A stretch of 64,000 nt of DNA from Prosthecobacter vanneervenii (GTDB taxonomy: Bacteria; Verrucomicrobiota; Verrucomicrobiia; Verrucomicrobiales; Verrucomicrobiaceae), in contig NZ_JACHIG010000001.1 of the NCBI RefSeq assembly GCF_014203095.1, positions 620,001 through 684,000 on the forward strand, in the 5' to 3' direction. Position numbers and translations under genes: made by a program. Under the pieces are notes generated by a model. The model had not been told where the DNA came from, did not search any database, and saw only the letters and a program-made list of their open reading frames with translations. Positions 8,345-17,414 of the stretch are shown piece after piece (position 1 is the first letter of the stretch; each line of letters begins with the position of its first letter).

Positions 8345-8378
8345 TCTTGGGCCAAGATGGGTTGAAATTTCAACCCAT
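8345..8378 (+). promoter_or_regulatory. operator: two adjacent palindromes overlapping the BlaI start codon
   Basis: TCTTGG-G-CCAAGA (8345-8357) abuts a perfect 22-base palindrome (8357-8378) with half-site ATGGGTTGAAA. The second half contains the ATG at 8377. A further half-site GGGTTGAAA occurs at 8316-8324. The placement suggests autorepression by the encoded BlaI-type protein. Confidence 0.65.
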
Positions 8379-8772
8379 GAAGAAGATTGCCCAATTGAGC
8401 CGTCGTGAGCGGGAGGTGATGGACCTGGTGTTTGCGCAGGGGGAGGCGACGCTGTCGCAGATTCTGGAGGGGATGGAGAAGGCGCCGACGCGGGCGGCAC
8501 TGAGGTCGATCCTGACGATCCTGGAGGGGAAAGGGCAGCTCAAGCACCGCCAGGAGGGGCGGGAGTTTATCTACCAGCCGGTGCACTCGCGGGAGGAGGT
8601 GGGGCAGAGCACGCTGAGCCGGGTGATCGGAACGTTTTTTGGGGGATCGCTGACGCAGGCGCTGGCGGCCTACCTGAACGCGCCGGGGACGAAGCTGAGC
8701 GAGGAGGAGGTGATGGAGATGCGGAGGCTTTTGGATGGGATGAAGAGTGGGCAGCGGACGAAGGGAGCCTGA
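8377..8772 (+). CDS. BlaI/MecI/CopY-family transcriptional repressor (orphan)
   Basis: Winged-helix repressor of 131 residues: QLSRREREVMDLVFAQGEA (helix 1-2), then APTRAALRSILTILEGKG (recognition helix region), then a dimerisation tail (GTFFGGSLTQALAAYL). ATG 8377 is chosen because it begins at the family's usual point. An upstream TTG at 8347 would add ten residues encoded by the operator. In staphylococci such repressors are cleaved after activation of an M56 protease, but no M56 gene follows here; the gene is isolated before a convergent DUF4159 gene. The palindrome at its start codon implies self-regulation. Other targets unknown. Confidence 0.85.
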   Translation: MKKIAQLSRREREVMDLVFAQGEATLSQILEGMEKAPTRAALRSILTILEGKGQLKHRQEGREFIYQPVHSREEVGQSTLSRVIGTFFGGSLTQALAAYLNAPGTKLSEEEVMEMRRLLDGMKSGQRTKGA

Positions 8773-8975
8773 AGCGAGATTTTTCACCGTGCAGATGGGA
8801 GCGCTGTAGAGGTTTGTTTTTTTTTGCGAGAGGAGAGGTGGCGGTTGGCCGAAGGGCTATGGGGATGAGGGGGAAGGCGGAAGTTTGCGCTTTGGCGTAG
8901 TGCTGCGGGCTCGGAGGCCCGCGCGCCGGGGGGCTTTGGGGTGCGCCTAGTCAGGGGGATGGCGGGAGCGCTGAT

Positions 8976-8997
8976 CGACAGGCAGGAGTGCCTATCG
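8976..8997 (-). terminator. hairpin downstream of the DUF4159 gene
   Basis: CGACAGGCA and TGCCTATCG form a 9-bp stem (one G-T pair) with a GGAG loop, 8 bases beyond the stop codon of the minus-strand gene. There is no T-tract, so a terminator role is only possible. Confidence 0.3.
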
Positions 8998-9004
8998 TAC
9001 TGGC

Positions 9005-9886
9005 TCAATGCGTGAGGGCGTAGAAGACGATGTTGATGCCGAGGGGGTAGGCGTGTTTTTCGGAGACGTGGGTGAAGTACCAGGGGTCGCTCTGCTCCTG
9101 CTCCCAGCCGTCGCCGAGGTCGTTGTTGAGGCAGATGAGCATGACCATGCGACCGCGATCGTCGAAGACGGCGCGGAAGTGCGGGGTGGCGGAGTCGGGG
9201 CGGATCTCGTTGTGCATGGCGGTGCGGCCCTGTTTATTCATCTGTTCCCAATAGACATTGCTGTGGACCTGGGGTGGTGAGGGCAGGTCGAAGACGCTGT
9301 GGAAGATGGGGTGGTCGGGCTGGAGCTCGACATAGCTGCGGTCGGGCCAGATCTTTTTGAAGACGGGCTCAAAGGCTTTCCATTCATCGCCGCCCCAGAA
9401 GTCGTCCATGAGGATGAAGCCGCCATTGAGCATGTAGTCACGCAGGATGCGGGCCTGGGCATCGGTGATATCCATGTGGCCGGGCTCTGAGACGTAGAGA
9501 AAGGGGTGATGGCGGAGCTGATCGGGGTCGATGTCGAGAATGACTGGATAAGGGCTGACCTGGATGGAGGTGAGCTGGTGGAGGCGGAAGGAGAAATTGA
9601 GCTCGGCCTCCGGGTAGTCGGCCGTCCAGCGGCCGCCACGGCGGAAGGGGTAGCAGAGGCGGGCGAAGGTGAAGACGTCGTGCGGGAGGTCGGGGTGGAG
9701 ATCCCACACGGGGGCCTTGTGGCCACTGTGACGCCAGCCTTTGAACTGGCGTGGGTCCTGCGGGAACTGGACCTCCCTGCCCCGATAGATGCCGCGACGC
9801 GTGGCCGGGGCGAACTGGGAGTGAGAACTGCCGAAGGCGAGCAGTACGAGGCATGGCAGGAGCGCTTTCCAGAGCCTGGGTGTCAT
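9005..9886 (-). CDS. DUF4159 domain-containing secreted protein
   Basis: A 293-residue exported protein. The start at 9886 gives a clean signal peptide (MTPRLWKALLPCLVLLAFGS then SHS); the frame stays open for 47 more codons, but that stretch is created by a direct repeat. The body matches DUF4159: FTFARLCYPFRRGGRW, then DYMLNGGFILMDDFWGG and HPIFHSVFDLP, a glutamine-amidotransferase-like fold common in PVC genomes. The final VSEKHAYPLGINIVFYALTH is typical of the family C-terminus. In many genomes DUF4159 genes sit with MoxR/DUF58 genes; none are nearby here. Function unknown; periplasmic location inferred. Confidence 0.8.
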   Translation of the reverse strand: MTPRLWKALLPCLVLLAFGSSHSQFAPATRRGIYRGREVQFPQDPRQFKGWRHSGHKAPVWDLHPDLPHDVFTFARLCYPFRRGGRWTADYPEAELNFSFRLHQLTSIQVSPYPVILDIDPDQLRHHPFLYVSEPGHMDITDAQARILRDYMLNGGFILMDDFWGGDEWKAFEPVFKKIWPDRSYVELQPDHPIFHSVFDLPSPPQVHSNVYWEQMNKQGRTAMHNEIRPDSATPHFRAVFDDRGRMVMLICLNNDLGDGWEQEQSDPWYFTHVSEKHAYPLGINIVFYALTH

Positions 9887-9925
9887 GCGGTGGGTTTTAC
9901 CTGAAACGAGGGCGCGGTGGCGAGA
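9876..9925. repeat. 50-base direct repeat, copy A
   Basis: Identical to 10017-10066 except for two bases. This copy spans the DUF4159 start codon (9884-9886) and its upstream region. Confidence 0.85.
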
Positions 9926-10016
9926 GGATTCTGCTAGAGGCTGAGCGACTGAGTCTGGTGAAAAATCAAGCCTGGAGACGTGCGCGGCTGCTTGAGGACA
10001 AGCAGCCCTACCAGCG

Positions 10017-10066
10017 CTGGGTGTCATGCGGTGGGTTTTACCCGAAACGAGGGGGCGGTGGCGAGA
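10017..10066. repeat. 50-base direct repeat, copy B
   Basis: Second copy of 9876-9925, 141 bases away. Because 141 is divisible by three, its duplicated ATG is in frame with the DUF4159 gene and creates a false longer reading frame. Confidence 0.85.
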
Positions 10067-10511
10067 TCCTTTTGGAATGATACCACGCAGAGCTTAAAAC
10101 GGGTCTCTCTCTGGATGCCGGCATTTCAATGCGGCCAACTAGGGGCTGGCGGCGTGGAATCGTCTAGATCCCACACGCTTCCGCATCGCTCAGCGGCCTC
10201 GAACATCCTCGAAGCCGCTGCAGGTGGGTGGGATCAAGATGCCCCCCTCCGGTGGCTTGTGTATGCGGCTGCAGGACCTTTTCAATCGCCTCTTCATTTG
10301 AGATCCACTTATGAAGGGGTGGAGTCATCGCTATGAGCAGGATGAAGGGCTTTCGCTGTGAGTGGTGGGTAGGTTTGACGACACGAGACTCACGAAAGCG
10401 GTAGCTTCGCGACCGCAGTCCAAATTTGCGCTACTCGTGGCGGAGCGTTGGGAACATCGAGGCCCAGGTGTGCGGTGTGTGCGTGCTGATCAAAGCCAGG
10501 GGCCCCAGGCT
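10067..10511. other. intergenic region without a recognisable gene
   Basis: About 445 bases between the repeat and the stop of the propeller gene. No reading frame resembles a protein on either strand. The stretch near 10388-10437, containing GCTTCGCGACCGCAGTCC, looks like a decayed member of the hairpin repeats at 12069 and 21284. Confidence 0.5.
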
Positions 10512-12137
10512 TTAGTCGGTGATGAGCTTGTTGACCGTGTAGTAGGCCATGCGGTGCCAGAGCGGGGTGCCGTCTTTGGCTTTGAGTGGTGGAAGCTCGA
10601 ACTCGTGGACGTAGCCAGGGCGGAGGGTGGTGGGGCACTGGACGTGGAGGGTGAGGCCATCGGGGCTGAGCTGTACGGAGTCGATCTTGAGGGGCTGGGT
10701 GTCGAGCTCGTCGCCGCCGTATTTGCTCTGGAATGGATAGGTGTAGCTGGTGCCGGTGAGGGCGGTGAGGCTGGCGGCATCCACGGGAAGGGTGAAGGTG
10801 AAGCGGAAGCCGGAATTGGTGAGCTGCATGGTGCGGACCTCGAGCGGGGTCTTGTGCGTCCAGACAATGCGCTGGAGGCCGAAGGGGCGGTTGCCTTTGC
10901 TATTCCAGCCGCGGTTTGACTGGCCGACGATGAGGGAGCCATCGGGGAGGAAGCCAAGGGCGAGAGCGGCGCACTGGAGGCCATCGATGAATGGGAAGCA
11001 GGCACCCTGGTATTCGCCGCCGACTTTTTCGAGGAAGACGCGATTGACCCCGCTGAGGACGAATTCGCCGAGGAAGAGCTGCTTTTCAAAGGGGCCGAAT
11101 TTGCCGGGGCTGAGATCGCAGGCGATGCCGGTGCCGCTCTGGCCCATCTTGACATACGGGAGCCAGACGGCGGGCGGGGTGTAGCCCTGCACCTTTTTCA
11201 TGGCCTCGGCGACTGTGATGCCGTCGGGCTGCTTGAGGGCGATCTTGACGGGGGACTCGGGACGCTGGGCATCGGGGATGGAGTCGGCGTGGGAGAAGTA
11301 GGCACCTTTGCGGGCGTGGAAAAGCGGGGTGGTGGGCATCCAGTTGCCCTGCTGGTCGGTTATGAAGATGTCGCCCTCGGCATTCTGGCCGATGCCGCAG
11401 GGGCTGCGGAATCCGGCGCAGAAGGGCTCGAGCTGGGCCTGAGGGGTGGTGCGCACGACCCAGCCGCGCCAGAGGGGATGGGTGGCCTCATCGCCCGCGC
11501 CTTTCCAGGTCTTGCCCATGCTGCAATTGAGCGAGGTGTAGATGTTTCCCTCTTTGTCGAAGACGGGGCCGTAGGCGTACTCGTGGTAGGCAGCGGAGAC
11601 GCCCCAGCCGGTGGAGGCGCAGAGGTATTCGTCGGCTTTGCCATCGCCGTCGGTATCGCGCAGGCGGGTGACCTCGGCGCGCTGGGTGGCATAAAGTGCT
11701 CCATCATGCCATGCGAGGCCGAGGATCTCGTGCAGGCCGGAGGCGAAGAGACGGAAGTCTGGCTTGGAGGTGTCGGTGGGATTTTGGGCGATCCAGATTT
11801 CGCCTTTGCGGAGGGCGACGGCGAGCCTGCCATCGGCAGTGACGGCGATGCCGCTGGCTTCGAAATTGACGCCCTTAGGGGGCTCGTAGGTTTCGATGCG
11901 GTAGTAGGCGGACTGGTCCTGCGCGTGGGCGGCTGAAAAGACAACCAGGAGACCAAGGATCAGCCGCAGAGGGGCAGAGAGGCAGAGGGAGCAGAGTTTT
12001 GCTGCTGCATTCTGGTATGATTCCAAGCGTGGGTGCCTCTGGTGAATTAATGAAGTGACAGACCAAAACGGTGTCGCCGAGGCAAGACTGCGCTTGCCTC
12101 TCTGCCACCGCACTCCAAGACGCTTCGCGACTACCAT
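10512..12137 (-). CDS. PVC-type secreted beta-propeller protein (PQQ/sorbosone dehydrogenase-like)
   Basis: A propeller protein of the glucose/sorbosone-dehydrogenase-like group, probably periplasmic and paired with the upstream cytochrome. Features: GIAVTADGRLAVALRKGEIW near the start, LRDTDGDGKADEY, NCSMGKTW, PCGIGQNAEGDIFITDQQGNW and GFLPDGSLIVGQSNRG. It carries a short C-terminal beta domain. The ATG at 12137 overlaps the cytochrome stop (ATGGTAG), suggesting coupling, but the first 25 or so codons are repeat-derived. The plausible signal peptide (LRLILGLLVVFSAAHA) begins about 55 residues in with no ATG close by, so the true start is uncertain. The oxidised substrate cannot be deduced. 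Confidence 0.78.
   Translation of the reverse strand: MVVAKRLGVRWQRGKRSLASATPFWSVTSLIHQRHPRLESYQNAAAKLCSLCLSAPLRLILGLLVVFSAAHAQDQSAYYRIETYEPPKGVNFEASGIAVTADGRLAVALRKGEIWIAQNPTDTSKPDFRLFASGLHEILGLAWHDGALYATQRAEVTRLRDTDGDGKADEYLCASTGWGVSAAYHEYAYGPVFDKEGNIYTSLNCSMGKTWKGAGDEATHPLWRGWVVRTTPQAQLEPFCAGFRSPCGIGQNAEGDIFITDQQGNWMPTTPLFHARKGAYFSHADSIPDAQRPESPVKIALKQPDGITVAEAMKKVQGYTPPAVWLPYVKMGQSGTGIACDLSPGKFGPFEKQLFLGEFVLSGVNRVFLEKVGGEYQGACFPFIDGLQCAALALGFLPDGSLIVGQSNRGWNSKGNRPFGLQRIVWTHKTPLEVRTMQLTNSGFRFTFTLPVDAASLTALTGTSYTYPFQSKYGGDELDTQPLKIDSVQLSPDGLTLHVQCPTTLRPGYVHEFELPPLKAKDGTPLWHRMAYYTVNKLITD
12069..12132. repeat. dispersed hairpin repeat, copy 1
   Basis: GAGGCAAG and CTTGCCTC form a stem, followed by CGCACTCCAAGACGCTTCGC. 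The second part recurs with few changes at 21310-21331. It overlaps the first codons of the propeller gene. Confidence 0.65.
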
Positions 12138-14221
12138 GACAGGATCTCCTTTGTTTGCTTGCCGTTGATGGTGATGATGTGCTCGAAGCCGCTGGCGGTG
12201 GGGCGCAGGGTGTCTTCGACGGGCTGGCCGTCTTTGAGGTATTTGAAGGTGGGGATGCCGTCTTTGGCGAGGGTGTAGCCGCGGAAGATGCGGGTGCCGG
12301 TGGCGGCGGGGAGTTCTTTGACGTCGGTGCCGAGGGGCTTGATGGGAGGCATGGTGCGGTCCTGCCAGTTGCTCATGGCGTCGAGGAAGCGGCCTTTCCA
12401 GAGGATGGCCCAGCGGCTGGTCTTGGCATCGAAGGCGGCATTGAGTCCGCCGGGGAAACCGACGCCGATGGCGTGGGTGCCGACGCCTTCGATGAAGCTG
12501 CGGAAGATGATGGGGCGCTTTTCGGAGTCGGGCTTGAGCTCGAAGTCGGCGGCGGACATGAGGCCTTCGGGGAGAGGCTGGCCATCGATCTCGCGCAGGT
12601 AGGTCCAGATGCTCTCGATGTCTTTGTCGGCGGTCTTGCGGCCGACGAACATTGGGGGCATGACGGTGCCTGTTTGCGTGGCCTGGGGATTGAGAAGCAG
12701 CTCTTTGAAATACTCGGGCTGCAGGCGCTCGACGGTGTGGGTGAGGCGGATGACGGGCGGGCCGAGGGACTTGCGGTCTTTGAGACCATGGCAGGAGACG
12801 CAGGCGAGCCCTTTGGCACCAAGGAGCTGGCGGCCGAGCTCGGCGCGGTGGTGCTTGGCGAGGCCGGAGACATCGATCTGCACGGGCTTTTGCAAGGCGT
12901 CTGCTTCATTGAGCCAGGTGATGAGCATCTCTGTCTGATCGCGGCCAAAGCTGGGCATGTGGGTGTCCATGTAGGGGCGCACGCTGCCGCCGGTGCCCCA
13001 GAGGATTTTTTCGAACCAATCGCGCGTGAGCTTGCGACCAGCTTTGTCGAGCGTGGGGGGAAGATTGGCGAGGTGACCGAGAGATTCGGCACCGGGGTCA
13101 CTGACGCCGAAGTATTGAGCGCGGGGATCTTCGGGACCACCTTTGCCATCGCGGTCGTGGCAGGCGTAGCAATTGAGGCGGGTCATCTGCCAGTCCACCT
13201 TTTCCTGAGCGGTAAGCTGGGGAGCATCCTGCTGCTGGATCATTTTCAGAGCGAGTGTGAGGGCGCGTTTTTCGAGGTCGTTGAGATCGTAGCGGGGCGT
13301 GCCGCTGGGCTGCTTTTCAGCCATGCAGCCGAGTGAGGGTGAGAGGTCTTTGAGGGGCTTGGAGGTGGCTTTGGCTGCCACGGCGGAATCAACTTTGTGG
13401 CAGGCGATGCAGTTCATCTGCTCGAAGACTGCGCGGCCTTTGGCGATGCCTTGCGGCGGTATTTTCAGCGCTGCGCGGGCGGTGGCTTTTTCTGAGATGC
13501 GGCCGGTGTGCAGGTAGGCGGCGATGTCTGAGGCTTCCTGCTCGGTGAGGCGCATGTCTGGCATGCGGCCGGAGGGGCGGATGGCGAGAGGATGGCGGAG
13601 GAAGTAGGAGAGCGCGGTGAAGTCGTAGGCGTCTGCGAGTGCGATGGGCACGGAGGCATTGCCGGGTTTCTCGACTTCTGCATCAGGAGCGGCCTTGGGC
13701 GGGCGGACATCCTTGCCGGGCTCATGGCAGGCGACGCATCCGACTTTATGGTAGAGATCTTTGCCGCGCTCGGCGTCTCCGGCGGGCACCTGCGGAGCAT
13801 CCCATTTCATTGCGCTGAGATATTCCACCAACGCCTCGACCTTTTCGTCATCGCCTTCTGCACCGTGGAAGAGACCGGGCATCTGGGTGCCTTTCTTGCG
13901 GGTCTGGGGGCTGCGGATCATGAGCCAGAGGGTATCTGCGTCCAGACGCGAGCCGACGCCGCCGAGTCTGGGGCCTTCCTTGGCGACGAGGCGCTGCTGC
14001 CATGAGGCGGGTGCTGTGTGGCAGGCGGTGCAGTTGAGTTCGGCGAGCAGGAGCAGGCCGCCATTGACGAGTGATTCGTCGGGATCCTGGGGGATGTGGA
14101 ATTGGTCGAAGGTGTAAACGAAGGCGTGATTGATGGGCTCGGCCTGGAGAGGATGGGCCTGGAGATGGCCGCTAAAAAACGCAGAAGCCGCAAAAAGGGT
14201 GCAGAGTTTCGATGAATTCAT
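12131..14221 (-). CDS. five-heme c-type cytochrome
   Basis: A 696-residue exported cytochrome with a signal peptide (LCTLFAASAFFSGHLQA). Five CxxCH heme sites are at C64-H68, C162-H166, C271-H275, C351-H355 and C474-H478. Likely Met ligands follow some of them (TQMPG, GRMPDM, HMPSF, VMPPMF), so the protein is a string of class I cytochrome c domains. The C-terminal about 150 residues (from about 545) are heme-free and resemble the beta-sandwich tail common in PVC cytochromes. It precedes the beta-propeller gene with a 7-base overlap; together they look like an electron-transferring periplasmic dehydrogenase with its acceptor (inference). Confidence 0.87.
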   Translation of the reverse strand: MNSSKLCTLFAASAFFSGHLQAHPLQAEPINHAFVYTFDQFHIPQDPDESLVNGGLLLLAELNCTACHTAPASWQQRLVAKEGPRLGGVGSRLDADTLWLMIRSPQTRKKGTQMPGLFHGAEGDDEKVEALVEYLSAMKWDAPQVPAGDAERGKDLYHKVGCVACHEPGKDVRPPKAAPDAEVEKPGNASVPIALADAYDFTALSYFLRHPLAIRPSGRMPDMRLTEQEASDIAAYLHTGRISEKATARAALKIPPQGIAKGRAVFEQMNCIACHKVDSAVAAKATSKPLKDLSPSLGCMAEKQPSGTPRYDLNDLEKRALTLALKMIQQQDAPQLTAQEKVDWQMTRLNCYACHDRDGKGGPEDPRAQYFGVSDPGAESLGHLANLPPTLDKAGRKLTRDWFEKILWGTGGSVRPYMDTHMPSFGRDQTEMLITWLNEADALQKPVQIDVSGLAKHHRAELGRQLLGAKGLACVSCHGLKDRKSLGPPVIRLTHTVERLQPEYFKELLLNPQATQTGTVMPPMFVGRKTADKDIESIWTYLREIDGQPLPEGLMSAADFELKPDSEKRPIIFRSFIEGVGTHAIGVGFPGGLNAAFDAKTSRWAILWKGRFLDAMSNWQDRTMPPIKPLGTDVKELPAATGTRIFRGYTLAKDGIPTFKYLKDGQPVEDTLRPTASGFEHIITINGKQTKEILSW

Positions 14222-14260
14222 TTTGCGTTTTTGTGTCGCTTTGCGGCCATTCGAGTCAGG

Positions 14261-14836
14261 TTAAATGCCCATCTTGGCACGCTCGGCGTCGAGGGCCTTG
14301 ATCCATGGGGCGACGAAGTGGCCGGAGTCGTGGTAGGTGCGGCCGGAGTACATGTGCTGGTCGATGACGCAAGGCTCATTGACGTAGATGCCGCCGCAGA
14401 TTTCGAGGTCGAACTTGCACTTGGCCACGGTGGCCATGCGGAGGCCTTTGACGATGTCGGCACGGGCGGGGATCTCCACGCCGTGGCATACGCTGGCGCA
14501 GGGCTTCTTCTGCTCCCAGAACCACTTGGTGATGCGGAGGAGGTCGGCGTCCTCGCGGATGTACTCGGGGGCGCGGCCGCCGCTGAAGAAGATGCCGACG
14601 TATTCCTCGGGCTTGATGTCTTTGAAGGCGATGTCGGCATCGATGCTGTAGCCTTCCCACTCCTTGGTGATGGTCCAGCCGGGCTTGATCTCGTGAAGCA
14701 CCATCTGGTATTTCCGTTTTTCCGGCGCGGCGACGACTGGCTTGTAACCGCCCTCGATGAGGCGGTAGAAGGGATAGAGGGTGTCAACGGTTTCGGTGGC
14801 GTCGCCGACGATGATGAGGACTTTGGCTTCGGACAT
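14261..14836 (-). CDS. DJ-1/PfpI family protein
   Basis: A 191-residue cytoplasmic protein of the class I glutamine-amidotransferase-like fold. The nucleophile elbow is ASVCHGV with C117-H118, and the fold starts KVLIIVGDATETVDTLYP. IFFSGGRAPEYIRED (about 82-96) is the family's conserved glycine-rich turn. Members include deglycases, glyoxalase III-type enzymes and cysteine proteases, so activity is not predictable. The ATG at 14836 is chosen over an upstream extension of the frame that lacks family similarity. It lies between the TIM-barrel isomerase and the cytochrome, all on the minus strand with short gaps, suggesting one transcription unit. Confidence 0.85.
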   Translation of the reverse strand: MSEAKVLIIVGDATETVDTLYPFYRLIEGGYKPVVAAPEKRKYQMVLHEIKPGWTITKEWEGYSIDADIAFKDIKPEEYVGIFFSGGRAPEYIREDADLLRITKWFWEQKKPCASVCHGVEIPARADIVKGLRMATVAKCKFDLEICGGIYVNEPCVIDQHMYSGRTYHDSGHFVAPWIKALDAERAKMGI

Positions 14837-14874
14837 GAGGTGTGTGTTTGAGTTTGGTTTGTGGGATTGAATGA

Positions 14875-15777
14875 TTAACCGAGCAGGCTGTCGAGATGAT
14901 TCTTGGCACGCATGATTTCCGCCGTGGTTTCTGCTGCCGTGGGCAGGATGGGAATGCCGCGCGGGGTGGGGTGCATGAAGATCTCGGTGGGGCCGGTGAA
15001 GCCGGTGGCTTTCAGAGATTGCAGCAGGGGCTTCCAGTCGAGTTTGCCACGGCCGGGCAGTTGCTGAAGTTCTTCTTCCTTCGGCATGGGCTTGAAGCAG
15101 CCGTGGCCAAACTCCCAGGCATAGAAGAGGGTCATCTTCTGGTCGATGTGCGTGATGAGATCGCACAGCAGTTTTTCGTCCTGCGGCAGGTGGTAGGGAG
15201 CCAGGGCGATGCCGATGCCGGGGATGGTGCGGATTTCATCGGCGAGCCAGCGGAGGGAGTCGGGGGTGTCGATGAGGTTGTTGACGTGATTTTCGATGCC
15301 GAGGGTGATGCCACTCTGGGCGGCGAGAGCGGCATGGGGCTTCATCTTTTCGACGAAGGCTTTCACGTTGAGCTTGAGCTGCTCGGGAGAGACCTTGTAG
15401 TCCCCTGCCCCGCCTGCGACAATGAAGGTGCCGCCGAGCTTTTTCACGATGCCGATTTCTTCGGTGAGGCGGAAGGGCCCAAGGTCATAACGCGTGGTGC
15501 CGCCAAAGCCAAGGCCATGCTCCTTCAGCATGTCTGCAAACTTTTCGTGGCCGATGGCATCGATCTCCTCGCGCTGGGTGCCGTGCTTTTTGGGCCAGAG
15601 TTCGATGCTGGTTGCGCCGGTTTTCTTCACTTCAGGCAGGATCTCCGCCAGGGGCAGGCTGCCATACATGGAGGAGGCGAGCATGTAGTTCAGCTTCCAC
15701 GGCGGCGGCTCGGCGGCGCACGCTGGAGCGGCGGCGATGGCGGACAGGGACTGCAGGAAGCGACGGCGGCTGGTCAT
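14875..15777 (-). CDS. Tat-exported sugar phosphate isomerase/epimerase-like TIM-barrel protein
   Basis: A 300-residue xylose-isomerase-like TIM barrel with a twin-arginine signal peptide (RRRFLQSLSAIAAAPACA). Barrel landmarks are TSIELWPKKHG, GGTFIVAGGAGD, ITLGIENHVNNLIDTPDSL (metal-binding Glu and His), IALAPYHLPQD and TEIFMHPTPRGIP. Exported members are common in Planctomycetes and Verrucomicrobia next to oxidoreductases and sugar degradation genes. It is first in the run with DJ-1, cytochrome and propeller genes, so a role in sugar or sugar-alcohol processing in the periplasm is plausible. The 269 bases between it and murA hold no gene I can support. Confidence 0.85.
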   Translation of the reverse strand: MTSRRRFLQSLSAIAAAPACAAEPPPWKLNYMLASSMYGSLPLAEILPEVKKTGATSIELWPKKHGTQREEIDAIGHEKFADMLKEHGLGFGGTTRYDLGPFRLTEEIGIVKKLGGTFIVAGGAGDYKVSPEQLKLNVKAFVEKMKPHAALAAQSGITLGIENHVNNLIDTPDSLRWLADEIRTIPGIGIALAPYHLPQDEKLLCDLITHIDQKMTLFYAWEFGHGCFKPMPKEEELQQLPGRGKLDWKPLLQSLKATGFTGPTEIFMHPTPRGIPILPTAAETTAEIMRAKNHLDSLLG

Positions 15778-16046
15778 GCGCTATACAACGCCAGCCATGC
15801 CGCCTCTTCATTCAGACTTTGAATTGGCGTCTTCAGGTTTTGCGGCGGTGGAGAAAAGAGCCATAGAAGCTAACCTGGAGCGGCTGAAGCCGGAATTAAA
15901 ACACGAAGAATCGAGCCTGCCAGAAAGAGACAGCCTTGGTTACGCGGCAGATCTGAGTGTCTGCGCGGGGAGAGGAGCGAGGACGAGTTTGATTCGTCGG
16001 TGTGTCTTTGGCAGCTTAGTGCTGGAGGGGTGTTTTGATGACTGCT

Positions 16047-17309
16047 CTAACCTTGTACACGCTCCACCTGAGCACCGAGAGAGGCGAGTTTGTCGTCAAG
16101 GTGCTCGTAGCCGCGGTCGATGTGGTAGAGGCGGTTGATCTCGGTTTTGCCTTCAGCAACGAGTCCGGCGAGCACGAGGGCGGCGGAGGCGCGGAGGTCG
16201 GAGGCCATGACGGGAGCACCTTTGAGCACTGCGCCGCCGCGAATGCGGGCGGTGGCGCCCTGGAGGTCGATGTTGGCGCCCATGCGCTTCATTTCGGCGC
16301 AGTGCATGAAGCGCTGCGGGAAGATGGTCTCGGTGATGGTGCTGGTGTCATTGATGACGCAGGCGAGGGCGCACATCTGCGCCTGCATGTCGGTGGGAAA
16401 GCCGGGGTAGCAGAGAGTGGTGAGGTCGAATCCCTTGGCGTTCGGATTGGGCTTTACGGTGATGCTGTCCTTGGTGATGTCGATGGGGAAGCCGCATTTG
16501 ATCATGGCATCGGTGACGGCTTTCATGTGCTCGGGCATGACGCGCCTGAGCGTGACGCCCTCTCCAAGCATGGCACCGGCCACAAGGAAGGTGCCGGCTT
16601 CGATGCGGTCAGGGATGACGACGTGCTCGGCACCGTGGAGTTCCTTGACGCCTTCGATGACGATGCGGTTGGTGCCAGCGCCTTCTATTTTGGCCCCCAT
16701 TTTGATGAGGAAGTTGGCGAGGTCCTCCACCTCAGGCTCTGCGGCGGCGCCTTCGATGATGGTGGTGCCTTTGGCCAGGACAGCGGCCATCATGACATTG
16801 TCTGTACCGAGCACGGTGGAGCCGTGCTTGCCCATGAGATTCATCTGGCCGCCTTTGAAGCCTTTCTTGGCATTCACAAAGATGTCGCCGCCTTCCACCA
16901 GGATCTGTGCGCCAAGAGCTTCGAGGCCTTTGAGGTGGAGGTCCACCGGGCGGTCGCCGATGACGCAGCCGCCGGGGAGAGAAACCGTGCACTTTTTGAG
17001 ACGGCCGGTGAGCGGACCGAGGACGCAGATGGAGGCGCGCATTTTGCGCACGAGGTCGTAAGGGGCGACGGATTTGATCTTCTCCGCCTTGACGACGACG
17101 ACGCCGCTGGCGCGCTCGACCTCGGCACCGAGTTCCCCGAGGATGCGGACCATGTAGTTGGTGTCGCTGAGATCGGGCACACGGCGGATGGTGCAGGTGT
17201 CCTTGGTCAGGAGGGTGGCGGCGAGAATGGGCAGCGAGGAGTTTTTAGAGCCGCTGATGTTGATGCGGCCTTTGAGCGAAGCGCCGCCGTGGACGATGAG
17301 TTTTTCCAT
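16047..17309 (-). CDS. murA: UDP-N-acetylglucosamine 1-carboxyvinyltransferase
   Basis: Catalyses the first committed step of peptidoglycan synthesis, adding enolpyruvate from PEP to UDP-GlcNAc in the cytoplasm. At 420 residues it matches E. coli MurA (419). The ligand residues K22-N23 are in [11 protein letters not shown]. The catalytic loop [14 protein letters not shown] carries C115, the fosfomycin-target Cys, at exactly the canonical position. The start at 17309 (MEKLIVHGG) is chosen because the 25 upstream residues in the frame have no counterpart in the family. It is divergent from the BlaI/M56 pair with 150 bases between, which raises a possible link between wall synthesis and that regulator. 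Confidence 0.95.
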   Translation of the reverse strand: MEKLIVHGGASLKGRINISGSKNSSLPILAATLLTKDTCTIRRVPDLSDTNYMVRILGELGAEVERASGVVVVKAEKIKSVAPYDLVRKMRASICVLGPLTGRLKKCTVSLPGGCVIGDRPVDLHLKGLEALGAQILVEGGDIFVNAKKGFKGGQMNLMGKHGSTVLGTDNVMMAAVLAKGTTIIEGAAAEPEVEDLANFLIKMGAKIEGAGTNRIVIEGVKELHGAEHVVIPDRIEAGTFLVAGAMLGEGVTLRRVMPEHMKAVTDAMIKCGFPIDITKDSITVKPNPNAKGFDLTTLCYPGFPTDMQAQMCALACVINDTSTITETIFPQRFMHCAEMKRMGANIDLQGATARIRGGAVLKGAPVMASDLRASAALVLAGLVAEGKTEINRLYHIDRGYEHLDDKLASLGAQVERVQG

Positions 17310-17414
17310 GAGAGTGAGACTGTCTTGCTTTGTGCTGCGAAATGCCGAAGTGGCAAGCCATTCTTCGAATTGAGTTCGATTCAAAGAACGCTTGAAAAAA
17401 GTTCTTGCCGGATT

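Noticed and set aside
8905..8922. GCGGGC-TCGGAG-GCCCGC hairpin as a terminator of the BlaI gene
   Set aside because: 130 bases beyond the stop and not followed by a T-tract; probably ordinary GC-rich sequence or a small repeat.
15778..16046. A short plus-strand frame between the TIM-barrel gene and murA
   Set aside because: The first residues look protein-like, but the frame runs into the murA 3' end with shadow-type composition; no family.
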